Assembly: GCA_949300615.1 (NCBI GenBank)
Contig: CASGEW010000004.1
Coordinates: 1 to 63,201 of the forward strand
Length of the DNA stretch: 63,201 nt
Direction: 5' to 3'
Origin: an uncultured Bacteroidales bacterium
GTDB lineage: Bacteria > Bacteroidota > Bacteroidia > Bacteroidales > CHK158-818
Shown here: positions 10,266 to 20,886 of the stretch, piece after piece
Layout: the number at the start of each line of letters is the position of its first letter
Position numbering within the stretch: the stretch's first letter is position 1
Notes under the pieces: generated by a model
Seen by the model: the letters and a program-made list of their open reading frames with translations, nothing else
Database searches by the model: none
What the model was told of the DNA's origin: nothing
Made by a program: the position numbers and the translations under genes

Positions 10266-10297
10266 CAAAAATACAGCGATCGATGCAAATTCCCAAA
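10266..10297 (-). promoter_or_regulatory. Bacteroidetes-type promoter for the M28 peptidase
   Basis: On the minus strand TTTG (10294-10297) is followed after exactly 20 nt by TATTTTTG (10266-10273). This matches the -33/-7 consensus TTTG-N19-21-TAnnTTTG. It lies 22 nt before the chosen ATG. Confidence 0.6.
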
Positions 10298-10432
10298 AGA
10301 ATCTTACAAAAACAGGATGCTTTTATACTCAACGAAAAACGGTTGATTTGGTCATACACGCATCGAAATCATAATATACGTAAAGAATCAACGTATATTT
10401 TATAAAATAGCAACTCTTCAATAATTTTTTTG

Positions 10433-10440
10433 TACTTTTG
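10433..10440 (+). promoter_or_regulatory. Candidate -7 element of the thiamine operon (TACTTTTG)
   Basis: A perfect TAnnTTTG lies about a dozen nt before the TPP riboswitch, which places the transcript start right at the aptamer. No clear -33 TTTG is present at 20 nt. Confidence 0.6.
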
Positions 10441-10451
10441 TCTTCACAACA

Positions 10452-10528
10452 AAAGGGGTGCCTAAAATTGGCTGAGATTATACCCTATGAACCTATACGG
10501 ATAATGCCGAAGTAGGAATTTGTTCATA
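10452..10528 (+). promoter_or_regulatory. TPP riboswitch (THI element)
   Basis: The leader has the universal THI-box core: GGGGTGCC, then GGCTGAGATTATACCC, then GAACCTATACGGATAATGCCG. These form the pyrimidine- and pyrophosphate-sensing arms of the TPP aptamer. It sits 70 nt upstream of thiD, between the -7 element and the start codon. I see no strong terminator after it, so control may act on translation initiation or through an unseen attenuator. TPP binding should repress the whole thiD-thiF operon. Confidence 0.95.
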
Positions 10529-10597
10529 GAATATAGCACTTCTCGCTGTCCAATAATTACAAACACTCCTATCATTTAAATAAACCCGATTACAGCA

Positions 10598-11431
10598 ATG
10601 AGGCTATATCGTACCGTTTTATCTATTGCCGGATCAGACAGCGGAGGTGGCGCAGGCATACAGGCCGATATGAAAACAATATCGGCGTTGGGAGTATATG
10701 CCACGACAGCCATCACAGCAGTTACAGCCCAAAACACCTGCGGTGTTTCGTCCATTGAGCCGGTTTCTCCCCTGCTTGTCAAAGCCCAGATTGAGGTCGT
10801 ATTGAGCGACATAGGAGCAGATGCCATCAAAATAGGTATGTTGCACAATTTGGCGGCAGCAAAAGTCGTATCCGAAGCAATCGTACGATATTCGCCGCAA
10901 TATGTCATACTCGACCCGGTTATGATTTCAACCAGCGGGCATAAATTGATTGAAGATGAAACCATCGATTTTATCCGTAATACTCTTATGAAACAAGCCT
11001 CGCTCATTACTCCCAACATAGACGAAGCGGCTCTGCTGGCTCAATGCGAGATACAATCGGAAAAAGAGGTTTATACGGCTGCCGAAAAGCTATTAAATGC
11101 CGGATGTCGTGCCGTATTGATGAAAGGCGGACACCTAAAAGGCGAAACGATGACCGATATACTGTTTACCGGAAAGTCCAACCCGATCGTTTTAAGAGAG
11201 AAATGCATCACCTCCCCAAATACGCACGGGACCGGTTGTACCCTCTCTTCTGCCATTGCTTCCTATTTGGCACTGGGACAACAACTCGAAGATGCAGTCA
11301 TTGCAGCCAAACGGTACATTACACAAGCCATCGAAGCCGGCAGTACAGTAACCGTCGGGAAAGGGCATGGCCCGTTGAATCATTTTTTCAATCCGGCCCC
11401 TTTACGTATCATCTCGGACAATTTAACCTAA
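10598..11431 (+). CDS. thiD: Hydroxymethylpyrimidine / phosphomethylpyrimidine kinase
   Basis: The 277-residue ribokinase-fold enzyme phosphorylates HMP to HMP-P and then HMP-PP, the pyrimidine donor for ThiE. The substrate motif IAGSDSGGGAGIQADMKT lies at residues 7-24, and the ATP/anion-hole motif HGTGCTLSSAIASYLA is near 208-223. It is the first gene behind the TPP riboswitch. The length is normal. A C-terminal extension like the ThiN or TenA fusions of other taxa is absent. Confidence 0.95.
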   Translation: MRLYRTVLSIAGSDSGGGAGIQADMKTISALGVYATTAITAVTAQNTCGVSSIEPVSPLLVKAQIEVVLSDIGADAIKIGMLHNLAAAKVVSEAIVRYSPQYVILDPVMISTSGHKLIEDETIDFIRNTLMKQASLITPNIDEAALLAQCEIQSEKEVYTAAEKLLNAGCRAVLMKGGHLKGETMTDILFTGKSNPIVLREKCITSPNTHGTGCTLSSAIASYLALGQQLEDAVIAAKRYITQAIEAGSTVTVGKGHGPLNHFFNPAPLRIISDNLT

Positions 11432-11459
11432 ATCCATAACGACAACAACCATTATCACT

Positions 11460-11660
11460 ATGAACGTATTCTTAAACAATTCAGAAATTTGCGTTGGGAA
11501 ACGAGTTACCCTAAAAGACCTGCTCGGAGGGCAAGGCATCACGCCGACAGGGATTGCCGTGGCCGTAAACAACGTGATTATCCCGAAAGACGAGTGGGAA
11601 AACAGATTTTTGGTTAACGGAGACAAAGTAACGGTTATCCGGGCCACATACGGAGGATAA
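11460..11660 (+). CDS. thiS: Sulfur carrier protein ThiS
   Basis: The 66-residue ubiquitin-fold protein ends in ATYGG. ThiF adenylates this C-terminal Gly-Gly, which then becomes a thiocarboxylate that donates sulfur to thiazole formation by ThiG. The body has the expected LLGGQGITPTGIAVAVNN segment. It sits 28 nt after thiD and 5 nt before the next gene. Confidence 0.93.
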   Translation: MNVFLNNSEICVGKRVTLKDLLGGQGITPTGIAVAVNNVIIPKDEWENRFLVNGDKVTVIRATYGG

Positions 11661-11665
11661 GCAAA

Positions 11666-12286
11666 ATGCACTTAATCTGTATCACAAAAGATCAACCTGT
11701 ACAGAACGAAGCAGCAAAAATCCAATTCCTGTTGGAAAATGGAGTCGATATTCTGCATCTGAGAAAACCGACATTCTCAGAAGAGGAGGCATCTTCGCTT
11801 TTATCGGAAATAGAGAGCCGCTTTTATCCCCGAATCGTTTTACACGATCACTTCCATCTCACGTCTCATTTCCCGGTAAGGGGGATTCATCTCAACCAGA
11901 GGAACAACCGCATCCCCCTGCCATACAAAGAGGAAATAAGCCGTTCATGCCACAGCATAACGGAGATAGCCGGAAATAACGAAGCGTATGAATATCTATT
12001 TCTAAGTCCTATTTTCGACAGCATCTCCAAAAGCGGCTATCGTTCGGGGTTTTCAGAAAAAGAACTGGCCGATGCCAGCCGGAGGGGAATTATCAACCCG
12101 AAAATAATTGCATTAGGCGGCATAACTCCTGAACATATCCTGAAACTAAAACCTTATTCTTTTGGAGGCGTTGCCGTTTTAGGGTATCTGTGGAACAACG
12201 CAGACACGGATAACGAGATAAAAACAAAAATCGACCTTTTACGGTCGGCATTAGACCAGATAGAACAACCATGTTACAATTCATAA
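11666..12286 (+). CDS. ThiE/TenI-like protein (thiazole tautomerase-like)
   Basis: This 206-residue TIM-barrel protein is related to thiamine phosphate synthase but diverges at its key residues. It keeps ILHLRKP and a late IIALGGITPEH phosphate-binding loop. The pyrophosphate/Mg region of true ThiE (DDH...GADGVHLG) is degraded to LHDHFHL...GIHLNQRN. This pattern matches TenI, which tautomerises the thiazole carboxylate made by ThiG rather than coupling the two rings. A true ThiE follows directly and overlaps its end by 16 nt. The TenI role is an inference from sequence decay and context. Confidence 0.8.
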   Translation: MHLICITKDQPVQNEAAKIQFLLENGVDILHLRKPTFSEEEASSLLSEIESRFYPRIVLHDHFHLTSHFPVRGIHLNQRNNRIPLPYKEEISRSCHSITEIAGNNEAYEYLFLSPIFDSISKSGYRSGFSEKELADASRRGIINPKIIALGGITPEHILKLKPYSFGGVAVLGYLWNNADTDNEIKTKIDLLRSALDQIEQPCYNS

Positions 12287-12893
12287 CCCATCAAACCGAT
12301 ACCATCTCCTATTTACATTCGGCCGAACTTGTATTAAAGGGCGGGTGCAAATGGGTACAATTACGCATGAAAGAGGCATCGACAGAAGAGATCAAAAAAA
12401 CAGCCTTTAAAGTGCGGAAATTGTGCAAACTGTACAACGCTACGTTTATCATCGACGACCACGTTGTCATTGCCCGGGAGGTAGGTGCCGACGGCGTTCA
12501 TTTGGGGAAAAACGATCTTCCGGTTGCCGAAGCTCGTAAAATCGTAGGCAACTCTTTCATTATCGGAGGAACCGCCAATACGTTTGAAGACATTGAGCAT
12601 TTAGTTTCGGCAGGAGCCGACTACATCGGATTGGGGCCGTTCCAGTTTACCGAAACGAAAAAAAACCTGAGCCCTGTTTTAGGGATCGAGGGATACCGGA
12701 ATATCATGGAGAAATGCCGGAGAAAAAATATCACCATACCGATCGTCGCCATCGGAGGCATTACAGCACACGACATATCGGCCATCATGGAAACCGGCGT
12801 CAAAGGGATAGCCCTCTCCGGTTCTATCCTTCGTTCGCCCAATCCGGTGGAAGAGACGGCAAATATTTTAAATATCATCAAATATAACCAAAT

Positions 12894-12897
<4 letters not shown>
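12271..12897 (+). CDS. thiE: Thiamine-phosphate synthase
   Basis: The 208-residue TIM-barrel enzyme joins HMP-PP with the thiazole phosphate carboxylate to give thiamine phosphate. It has QLRMKE (residues 30-35), [20 protein letters not shown] for pyrophosphate and Mg binding, and the phosphate loop VAIGGI near residue 163. All key acidic residues are retained, unlike its upstream paralogue. It overlaps thiG by 4 nt (ATGA type), which suggests translational coupling. Confidence 0.94.
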
Positions 12898-15381
<2,484 letters not shown>

Positions 15382-15393
15382 GAACAATCCTCT

Positions 15394-15942
15394 ATGGACA
15401 GAGATTACACAGTTTTACTCAAAAAACGGCTGACACCGCATTTCATAAACGGGATAGTGTTCTTAATAAAACAACATCCCGAAGAGATGGATACGGTGTA
15501 TCGGTTGATGTACAACCCGGATACGACCGTTTCGTGGAGAGCAGCCTGGGCCTGTGAAAAACTGTGTACAGAATTTCCGGAATGGTTTCTGGACAAACGG
15601 GACAAATTAATGGAATTTTCTCTGGACCACCCTCACAAAGGTACCAAACGGTTGATCCTTTCCATTTTAGACAAATTGCCCATAACTAAACCGATCTCGA
15701 TACCGTTCCTAAACGCCTGTTTCGAGGGGATGTTTTCGCCGGAAGAACCGGCTGCCGTACAAACGCTGTATATGAAACTGTCGTACCGATTGTGTATGGA
15801 AGAGCCGGAGCTGCTGCCGGAATTACAAATGTTATTAGAAAGTGTAAATCCCGAGTACTATTCTACCGCTGTCAGAACAGCACGAAAGAATACGTTGCTC
15901 CGGATCAATAAAACAAAGAAAAAATGTTTTCAGAAGAATTAG
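15394..15942 (+). CDS. Uncharacterised helical (HEAT-like) protein in the thiamine operon
   Basis: I do not recognise a named family for this 182-residue protein. It appears all-helical, with repeated Leu/Trp-rich segments such as TVSWRAAWACEKLCTEFPEWF and KGTKRLILSILDKLPI, the spacing expected of HEAT or armadillo-like repeats. It has no signal peptide or membrane segment. It starts 12 nt after thiC and overlaps thiH by 19 nt, so it is co-transcribed under the TPP riboswitch. A scaffold or repair role for the Fe-S enzymes on either side is possible but is only a guess from position. Confidence 0.75.
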   Translation: MDRDYTVLLKKRLTPHFINGIVFLIKQHPEEMDTVYRLMYNPDTTVSWRAAWACEKLCTEFPEWFLDKRDKLMEFSLDHPHKGTKRLILSILDKLPITKPISIPFLNACFEGMFSPEEPAAVQTLYMKLSYRLCMEEPELLPELQMLLESVNPEYYSTAVRTARKNTLLRINKTKKKCFQKN

Positions 15943-17036
15943 AAAAATACCCATGGGATGAGGTAACCGACCAGATTTATTCAAAAACGGCCAACGATGT
16001 AGAAACGGCACTGTGCAAAGAGCACCTCTCCGTGGACGATTTCATGGCCCTGGTCTCTCCCGCTGCGGCGGCATACCTGGAACCGATGGCGGCATTGAGC
16101 CGGAAATATACGCAACAACGATTCGGGAAAACCGTACAAATGTACGTCCCGCTGTACATCACCAACTCTTGTACAAACCATTGCGTGTATTGCGGATTCC
16201 AGCACGACAACCCCATTGCCCGCGTCATACTGAAAGACGAGGAGATTATCAACGAATGTAAAGCTATCCGGAAGATAGGTCCTTTTGAGAATCTCTTGAT
16301 TGTTACGGGCGAAAATCCCCGCGATGCCGGTGTCGATTACATCGAAAACGCCCTCCGGCTTGCCCGGCCCTATTTCGCCAACCTGAGCATCGAGGTAATG
16401 CCCTTGAAAAGCGAAGAGTATTACCGACTGACAAAAGCCGGGCTGAACGGTGTAGTTTGTTTCCAGGAAACCTACAACAAGGCTCATTACAACATCTATC
16501 ACCCGAAAGGGATGAAATCCAAATTTGAATGGCGTGTCAACGGGTTCGACCGCATGGGACAGGCCAATGTCCATAAAATAGGGATGGGCGTGTTGATCGG
16601 GTTGGAAGAGTGGCGTACCGATACCACGATGATGGCCATCCACCTGCGTTACCTGCAAAAACATTACTGGAAAACCCGATACAGTGTCAACTTCCCGCGG
16701 ATGCGCCCCTCAGAAGGACATTTCAAACCGAACGTCATCATGCAGGACAAGGAGTTGGCCCAACTCATTTTTGCCTACCGGATTTTCGACCACGACGTGG
16801 ATATTTCGGTATCCACCCGTGAAAATCCACATTTCAGAGACCATATAGCCACCTTAGGTGCCACATCGATAAGTGCCGGATCGAAGACCGAACCGGGTGG
16901 TTATTATACCTATCCGCAGGCCCTGGAACAATTCTCGGTAAACGACGACCGTACCCCACAAGAGGTAGAAACGTCCGTCAAAAAACTGGGATACGAGGTA
17001 GTATGGAAAGACTGGGACGAAACATTCGACCGCTAA
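15924..17036 (+). CDS. thiH: 2-iminoacetate synthase ThiH
   Basis: The 370-residue radical SAM enzyme cleaves tyrosine to dehydroglycine (2-iminoacetate) and p-cresol, feeding ThiG under anaerobic conditions. The cluster motif CTNHCVYC (C83, C87, C90) is intact, followed by the GENPRDAGVDYI and IEVMPL segments and the C-terminal BATS domain. Use of ThiH rather than the oxygen-dependent glycine oxidase ThiO fits an anaerobe. It begins within the end of the HEAT-like gene. Confidence 0.96.
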   Translation: MFSEELEKYPWDEVTDQIYSKTANDVETALCKEHLSVDDFMALVSPAAAAYLEPMAALSRKYTQQRFGKTVQMYVPLYITNSCTNHCVYCGFQHDNPIARVILKDEEIINECKAIRKIGPFENLLIVTGENPRDAGVDYIENALRLARPYFANLSIEVMPLKSEEYYRLTKAGLNGVVCFQETYNKAHYNIYHPKGMKSKFEWRVNGFDRMGQANVHKIGMGVLIGLEEWRTDTTMMAIHLRYLQKHYWKTRYSVNFPRMRPSEGHFKPNVIMQDKELAQLIFAYRIFDHDVDISVSTRENPHFRDHIATLGATSISAGSKTEPGGYYTYPQALEQFSVNDDRTPQEVETSVKKLGYEVVWKDWDETFDR

Positions 17037-17037
17037 C

Positions 17038-17736
17038 ATGGAGCGATACCGCAGACATATCCTGTTGAAAGAGATTGGTACAGAGGGACAACAAAAATTG
17101 GGCCATGCTTCGGTCCTGATTGTCGGCGTCGGGGGACTGGGTTCTCCCGTATCCCTCTATCTGGCGGCTGCCGGCGTAGGACGCATCGGGCTAATGGATG
17201 ACGATACCGTATCGGAAAGTAATCTGCAAAGACAAGTTTTATATACGACAGAAGAGATCGGACTTTCCAAAGTTGTCTGTGCTGAAAAACGGCTGAAAGC
17301 CCTCTCCCCGGAAACAATCATCGAAACCTACCCCTACCGGTTGGAAAATGAAAACGCCGTATCAATCATCTCACAATACGATATAGTGGTGGACGGGTGC
17401 GACAATTACACCACCCGTTACCTGATAAACGACACCTGCCTGCAACTGGGGAAACCATACGTATATGGGACTATCGGCGAGTTTCAAGGTCAGGTTGCCG
17501 TATTCAACTACCTGAACGGATTTTCTTACCGGGACATCTATCCGGACGAAAGTTACCTAACCTCGCTCCCCCGCCCCGAACAGGGGGTGATGGGGGCCGT
17601 TCCGGGTATTGTCGGCTCCATTGAGGCGGCCGAAACCATCAAGATCATCACCGGAGCAGGTAATACACTCAACAACAGACTATTGACCATCGACATTCTG
17701 AACATGGAGGTCAATATCCTGACCTTCCCCCAATGA
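17038..17736 (+). CDS. thiF: ThiF/HesA/MoeB-type adenylyltransferase
   Basis: The 232-residue E1-like enzyme would adenylate the C-terminal glycine of ThiS. The nucleotide loop GVGGLGSP lies at residues 30-37 and [14 protein letters not shown] near 119-132 is the ATP/metal region. It begins 1 nt after the thiH stop and is last in the operon. Classic ThiF and MoeB carry two CxxC pairs that bind zinc; I see none here. Where the first pair is expected the sequence reads [11 protein letters not shown], and the protein ends soon after. This looks like a zinc-less subtype rather than a truncation. Confidence 0.9.
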   Translation: MERYRRHILLKEIGTEGQQKLGHASVLIVGVGGLGSPVSLYLAAAGVGRIGLMDDDTVSESNLQRQVLYTTEEIGLSKVVCAEKRLKALSPETIIETYPYRLENENAVSIISQYDIVVDGCDNYTTRYLINDTCLQLGKPYVYGTIGEFQGQVAVFNYLNGFSYRDIYPDESYLTSLPRPEQGVMGAVPGIVGSIEAAETIKIITGAGNTLNNRLLTIDILNMEVNILTFPQ

Positions 17737-17738
17737 CC

Positions 17739-17771
17739 CTGTCTGACCCGGACCTCAGAAACAGTTTTTTT
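17739..17771 (+). terminator. Intrinsic terminator of the thiamine operon
   Basis: CTGTCTGA pairs with TCAG-AA-ACAG (8 bp with a 2-nt bulge) around an 8-nt loop, followed directly by seven T. It begins 2 nt after the thiF stop and separates the thiamine operon from hisS. Confidence 0.75.
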
Positions 17772-17833
17772 GTTACACACAAGAAGTTCCAAGACAATAT
17801 CCGGACGAATCGGGATATATCAAAAATATTCAT

Positions 17834-17841
17834 TAATTTCG
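17834..17841 (+). promoter_or_regulatory. Candidate -7 element of hisS (TAATTTCG)
   Basis: It has one mismatch to TAnnTTTG and lies 26 nt before the hisS ATG and downstream of the operon terminator. No good -33 is visible. Confidence 0.35.
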
Positions 17842-17867
17842 CACGCAAAATCAAAACAAACGAAACT

Positions 17868-19226
17868 ATGGCAAAACCATCGATACCCAAAGGCACGAGA
17901 GACTTCTCTCCCGTGGAAATGGCTAAAAGGAACTACATCTTTAATACGATTCGGGAGGTATTCCACCTGTTCGGATTCCAACAGATAGAGACCCCGGCCA
18001 TGGAGAACCTCTCCACCCTGATGGGGAAATATGGAGAAGAGGGAGACAAATTGCTCTTTAAAATCTTAAACTCCGGCGATTTCCTGTCGGAAGCTACCGA
18101 CGAAGAGCTCGCCAGTCGCAATACCCTGAAACTGGCCTCGAAATTGTGTGAAAAAGGATTGCGATACGACCTTACCGTACCGTTTGCCCGTTTCGTGGTG
18201 ATGCACAGAAACGAGATAAGTTTCCCGTTCAAACGCTACCAGATACAACCGGTATGGCGTGCCGACCGTCCCCAGAAAGGACGTTACCGGGAATTCTACC
18301 AGTGTGATGCCGACGTGGTAGGATCCGACTCGCTGTTGAACGAGGTAGAACTGATCCTGATGACCGATGAGGTATTTCACCGTTTCGGTATCCGAACCTG
18401 CATCAAAGTCAACAACCGAAAAATATTGAGCGGTATTGCCGAAATCATCGGCGAACCGGACAAGATCGTCGATATTACCGTAGCAATCGACAAACTCGAT
18501 AAAATCGGGCTGGAAAAAGTAAACGAAGAACTGCGGGAAAAGAACATCTCCGAAAAAGCCATCGCCCTGCTGCAACCGATTATCCTGCTGCAAGGGACAA
18601 ACCGGGAGAAACTCCAAACCCTCCAATCCGTGCTGGCTTCATCCGAGATCGGAATGAAGGGCATCGAAGAACTAACATACATCCTCGACAAAGTAGAAAA
18701 CGCCAACCTTCGTGCCACGTTTGAAATAGACTTGACTCTGGCCCGCGGACTCAACTACTATACGGGAGCCATCTTCGAGGTAAAAGCCCTGGATGTACAG
18801 ATAGGCAGCATCACCGGCGGCGGACGATACGACAACTTGACTGGCGTATTCGGTATGCCGGGAGTGTCGGGCGTTGGCATCTCATACGGAGCAGACCGCA
18901 TATTCGACGTTCTGAATCAGCTGGACCTATACCCGAAAGACTCCTTGCAAACCACTCAAATCCTGTTTGTCAATTTCGGGAAAACAGAAGAGGAGTATTG
19001 CATTGCCTGTGCCAGACAACTCAGGAAAGAGGGCATCCGCACGGAAATATATCCGGAAGCCTCGAAAATGAAAAAACAGATGGGATATGCCGACGGCAAG
19101 CAAATTCCATACGTAGCCTTAGCCGGCGAAAACGAAATAGCAGCAGGGAAAATCACTGTCAAAAATATGTCGAATGGTGAACAAAAGTTGCTCTCTATCG
19201 ACGAATTAATCGCACTGTTCAAATGA
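17868..19226 (+). CDS. hisS: Histidyl-tRNA synthetase
   Basis: The class II synthetase is 453 residues from the ATG at 17868. That ATG gives the family start [14 protein letters not shown]; the open frame extends 45 codons upstream but those contain the thi terminator and promoter. Motif 2 lies around [14 protein letters not shown]. The histidine-specific [15 protein letters not shown] and [13 protein letters not shown] are present. The C-terminal anticodon-binding domain contains [14 protein letters not shown]. It overlaps the following acetyltransferase by 4 nt. Confidence 0.96.
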   Translation: MAKPSIPKGTRDFSPVEMAKRNYIFNTIREVFHLFGFQQIETPAMENLSTLMGKYGEEGDKLLFKILNSGDFLSEATDEELASRNTLKLASKLCEKGLRYDLTVPFARFVVMHRNEISFPFKRYQIQPVWRADRPQKGRYREFYQCDADVVGSDSLLNEVELILMTDEVFHRFGIRTCIKVNNRKILSGIAEIIGEPDKIVDITVAIDKLDKIGLEKVNEELREKNISEKAIALLQPIILLQGTNREKLQTLQSVLASSEIGMKGIEELTYILDKVENANLRATFEIDLTLARGLNYYTGAIFEVKALDVQIGSITGGGRYDNLTGVFGMPGVSGVGISYGADRIFDVLNQLDLYPKDSLQTTQILFVNFGKTEEEYCIACARQLRKEGIRTEIYPEASKMKKQMGYADGKQIPYVALAGENEIAAGKITVKNMSNGEQKLLSIDELIALFK

Positions 19227-19726
19227 TAGAGATCAGAGAAGCAAGTATCCACGACTGTCAATTAATACGAGAACTGGCCTCCCGAACCTGGGGCCCTACT
19301 TACGGCCATATCTTATCGCCCGAACAACTCGATTATATGTTTGAATGGATGTACGCTGAGAAGTCCCTTTTAGAACAAATGACCGAACAAAAACACCGCT
19401 TTTTCATCGCTTCGTACGACGGAGAGGCCTGCGGCTACATATCCGTAGAAAGAGAAGACAAGCGGTTGTTTCATATCCAGAAAATATATGTACTGCCTCA
19501 AATGCAAGGGAAGAAAATAGGAAAATACTTAATAGAAAAAGCATTCTCCTATATCAGAGGCCTCGTCGCTCCGGACGAGAGTGTTACCGTAGAACTGAAT
19601 GTAAACCGACAGAACAAAGCTACCGGGTTTTACAAACGTATGGGATTTTCCATTGCTCGAAGCGGAGACTTCCTGATTGGAAACGGATTCTTTATGAACG
19701 ACTATATCATGGCCATCCAGATTTAA
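19223..19726 (+). CDS. GNAT-family N-acetyltransferase
   Basis: The 167-residue protein has the GNAT acetyl-CoA motif: [26 protein letters not shown] (motif A, Q/RxxGxG/A at QGKKIGK), then [20 protein letters not shown] (motif B). It starts inside the hisS stop (ATGA overlap), so it is translated from the same transcript. The substrate is unknown. The nearest functional classes are ribosomal-protein or small-molecule acetylases. Confidence 0.88.
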   Translation: MIEIREASIHDCQLIRELASRTWGPTYGHILSPEQLDYMFEWMYAEKSLLEQMTEQKHRFFIASYDGEACGYISVEREDKRLFHIQKIYVLPQMQGKKIGKYLIEKAFSYIRGLVAPDESVTVELNVNRQNKATGFYKRMGFSIARSGDFLIGNGFFMNDYIMAIQI

Positions 19727-19738
19727 AGATGACCATCG

Positions 19739-20131
19739 CTATTTTTCGGACTTCACTACCGGATAATTGTGCTTGATCCAATCGTCCAGCCCTTTATCCA
19801 AATCGTATATCTTCTTAAATCCTGCTTTCGATAGTTTATCGGCTGCCTTTTTGCTGCGTACCCCCCCCTTACAATACACGGCAACCGGCTTTCCGGCATC
19901 CAGCGCCTGAATCTGTTTGTCAAAGTCGAGAGTCTTAATATCCATATTCACGGCCTTCTCGATATGACCCTGACGGTACTCTTCGGGCGTACGGGCATCT
20001 ACAATCTGAATGGCATCATCAGACAACAGTTGTTGAAACTCAGGCGTAGTCATCGATTGGTAATTCTTTTGCTGAGAGCAACCTCCCACAATAAACGATA
20101 ATAACATCATCAGAAAGAACAAATTTTTCAT
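19739..20131 (-). CDS. Rhodanese-domain lipoprotein
   Basis: The protein is 130 residues from the second in-frame Met (MKNLFFLMM). The signal peptide ends in a lipobox (FIVGGC), so it should be lipid-anchored facing the periplasm. One rhodanese domain follows, with IVDARTPEEYRQGHI and the catalytic Cys in VYCKGGVRS. Such proteins carry sulfane sulfur as persulfides. The Cys-Lys-Gly-Gly codons include an unbroken run of eight G on the coding strand (19861-19868), which is unusual directly beside an active site. A minus-strand TAAGTTTG at 20165-20172 is a candidate -7. Confidence 0.88.
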   Translation of the reverse strand: MKNLFFLMMLLSFIVGGCSQQKNYQSMTTPEFQQLLSDDAIQIVDARTPEEYRQGHIEKAVNMDIKTLDFDKQIQALDAGKPVAVYCKGGVRSKKAADKLSKAGFKKIYDLDKGLDDWIKHNYPVVKSEK

Positions 20132-20137
20132 AAACAA

Positions 20138-20490
20138 GATTTTTTATAGCGTTTTAGTATATAACAAACTTATATTACAAAAGTTATTACGATAACCTCT
20201 ACAAAATAAGTAAATATAACCGAAACAAACCAACGAAAATCGCTCGACACCCCCCCGATCTCCAAAAGTTTATGCCAATAGGTACCTATTTACCTGAGAC
20301 GACAGGCAGATTTTCAAAAAGAAAATCTTAAATTTCACACTCTTTTTTTGAATAGAATCTCTATTTTTGTTTATCAAAGTGTTGCTAAAAAACAGGAACA
20401 GTTCTTGAAAACAGAGACAATATGCAAACTGGAAATGTCTTTGCTTAATCCCCCAAAGAGAGATTTCTCCCCAAGGAAAACAGCTATGTT
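20138..20490. other. 353-bp intergenic region upstream of the IbrAB-like cassette
   Basis: No gene is visible. It holds a 14-bp perfect palindrome AATAGGTACCTATT (20277-20290), a C7 run (20250-20256), a TATTTTTG that could be a -7 for the cassette (20362-20369), and a 17-bp exact match (near 20397) to the end of the truncated methyltransferase at the window start. Confidence 0.5.
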
Positions 20491-20886
20491 ATGACAATTG
20501 AAAAATTAGACGGAACAAGTACACGATTATACAGCTTGGTAGCCCCATTGGTAATGAAAAGCAGCGTCTTGCGGCAAAACAACAACTATCCGTTCAAGAC
20601 ATCCAGGCATCATACCTGGTTCGTTGCCATAGAAGGATGCGAGGTCCTGGGATTTATGCCGATAGAGATCAAAGACAAAAGCGTTACGATAAACAACTAT
20701 TACGTGGCCGGCGACAATCCCCAACTATTAACAACCTTGTTGAAAAAGGTCATACAGACATACGAAAGAGGACACATCATACAATCGGTAACCCACACTC
20801 GCCACCTGGAAACATTTAAAGAAAAAGGATTTTCCGTTACCAGAGAGTGGAAACTCTACGTCAAAATGTTATATAACAAACCATGA
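20491..20886 (+). CDS. Small GNAT-like protein of the IbrAB-type cassette
   Basis: I do not recognise a named family for this 131-residue protein. Its layout suggests a short GNAT fold: HTWFVAIEGCEVLGFMPIEIKDKSVTINNYYVAGDN resembles strands 3-5, and HLETFKEKGFSVTREWKLYVKM resembles the final 'FYEKxGF' motif B. The acetyl-CoA loop of motif A is not obvious, so it may bind a ligand without acetylating. It overlaps the DUF3440 gene by 4 nt, which ties its expression to that gene. This genetic linkage is the best guide to its role. Confidence 0.75.
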   Translation: MTIEKLDGTSTRLYSLVAPLVMKSSVLRQNNNYPFKTSRHHTWFVAIEGCEVLGFMPIEIKDKSVTINNYYVAGDNPQLLTTLLKKVIQTYERGHIIQSVTHTRHLETFKEKGFSVTREWKLYVKMLYNKP

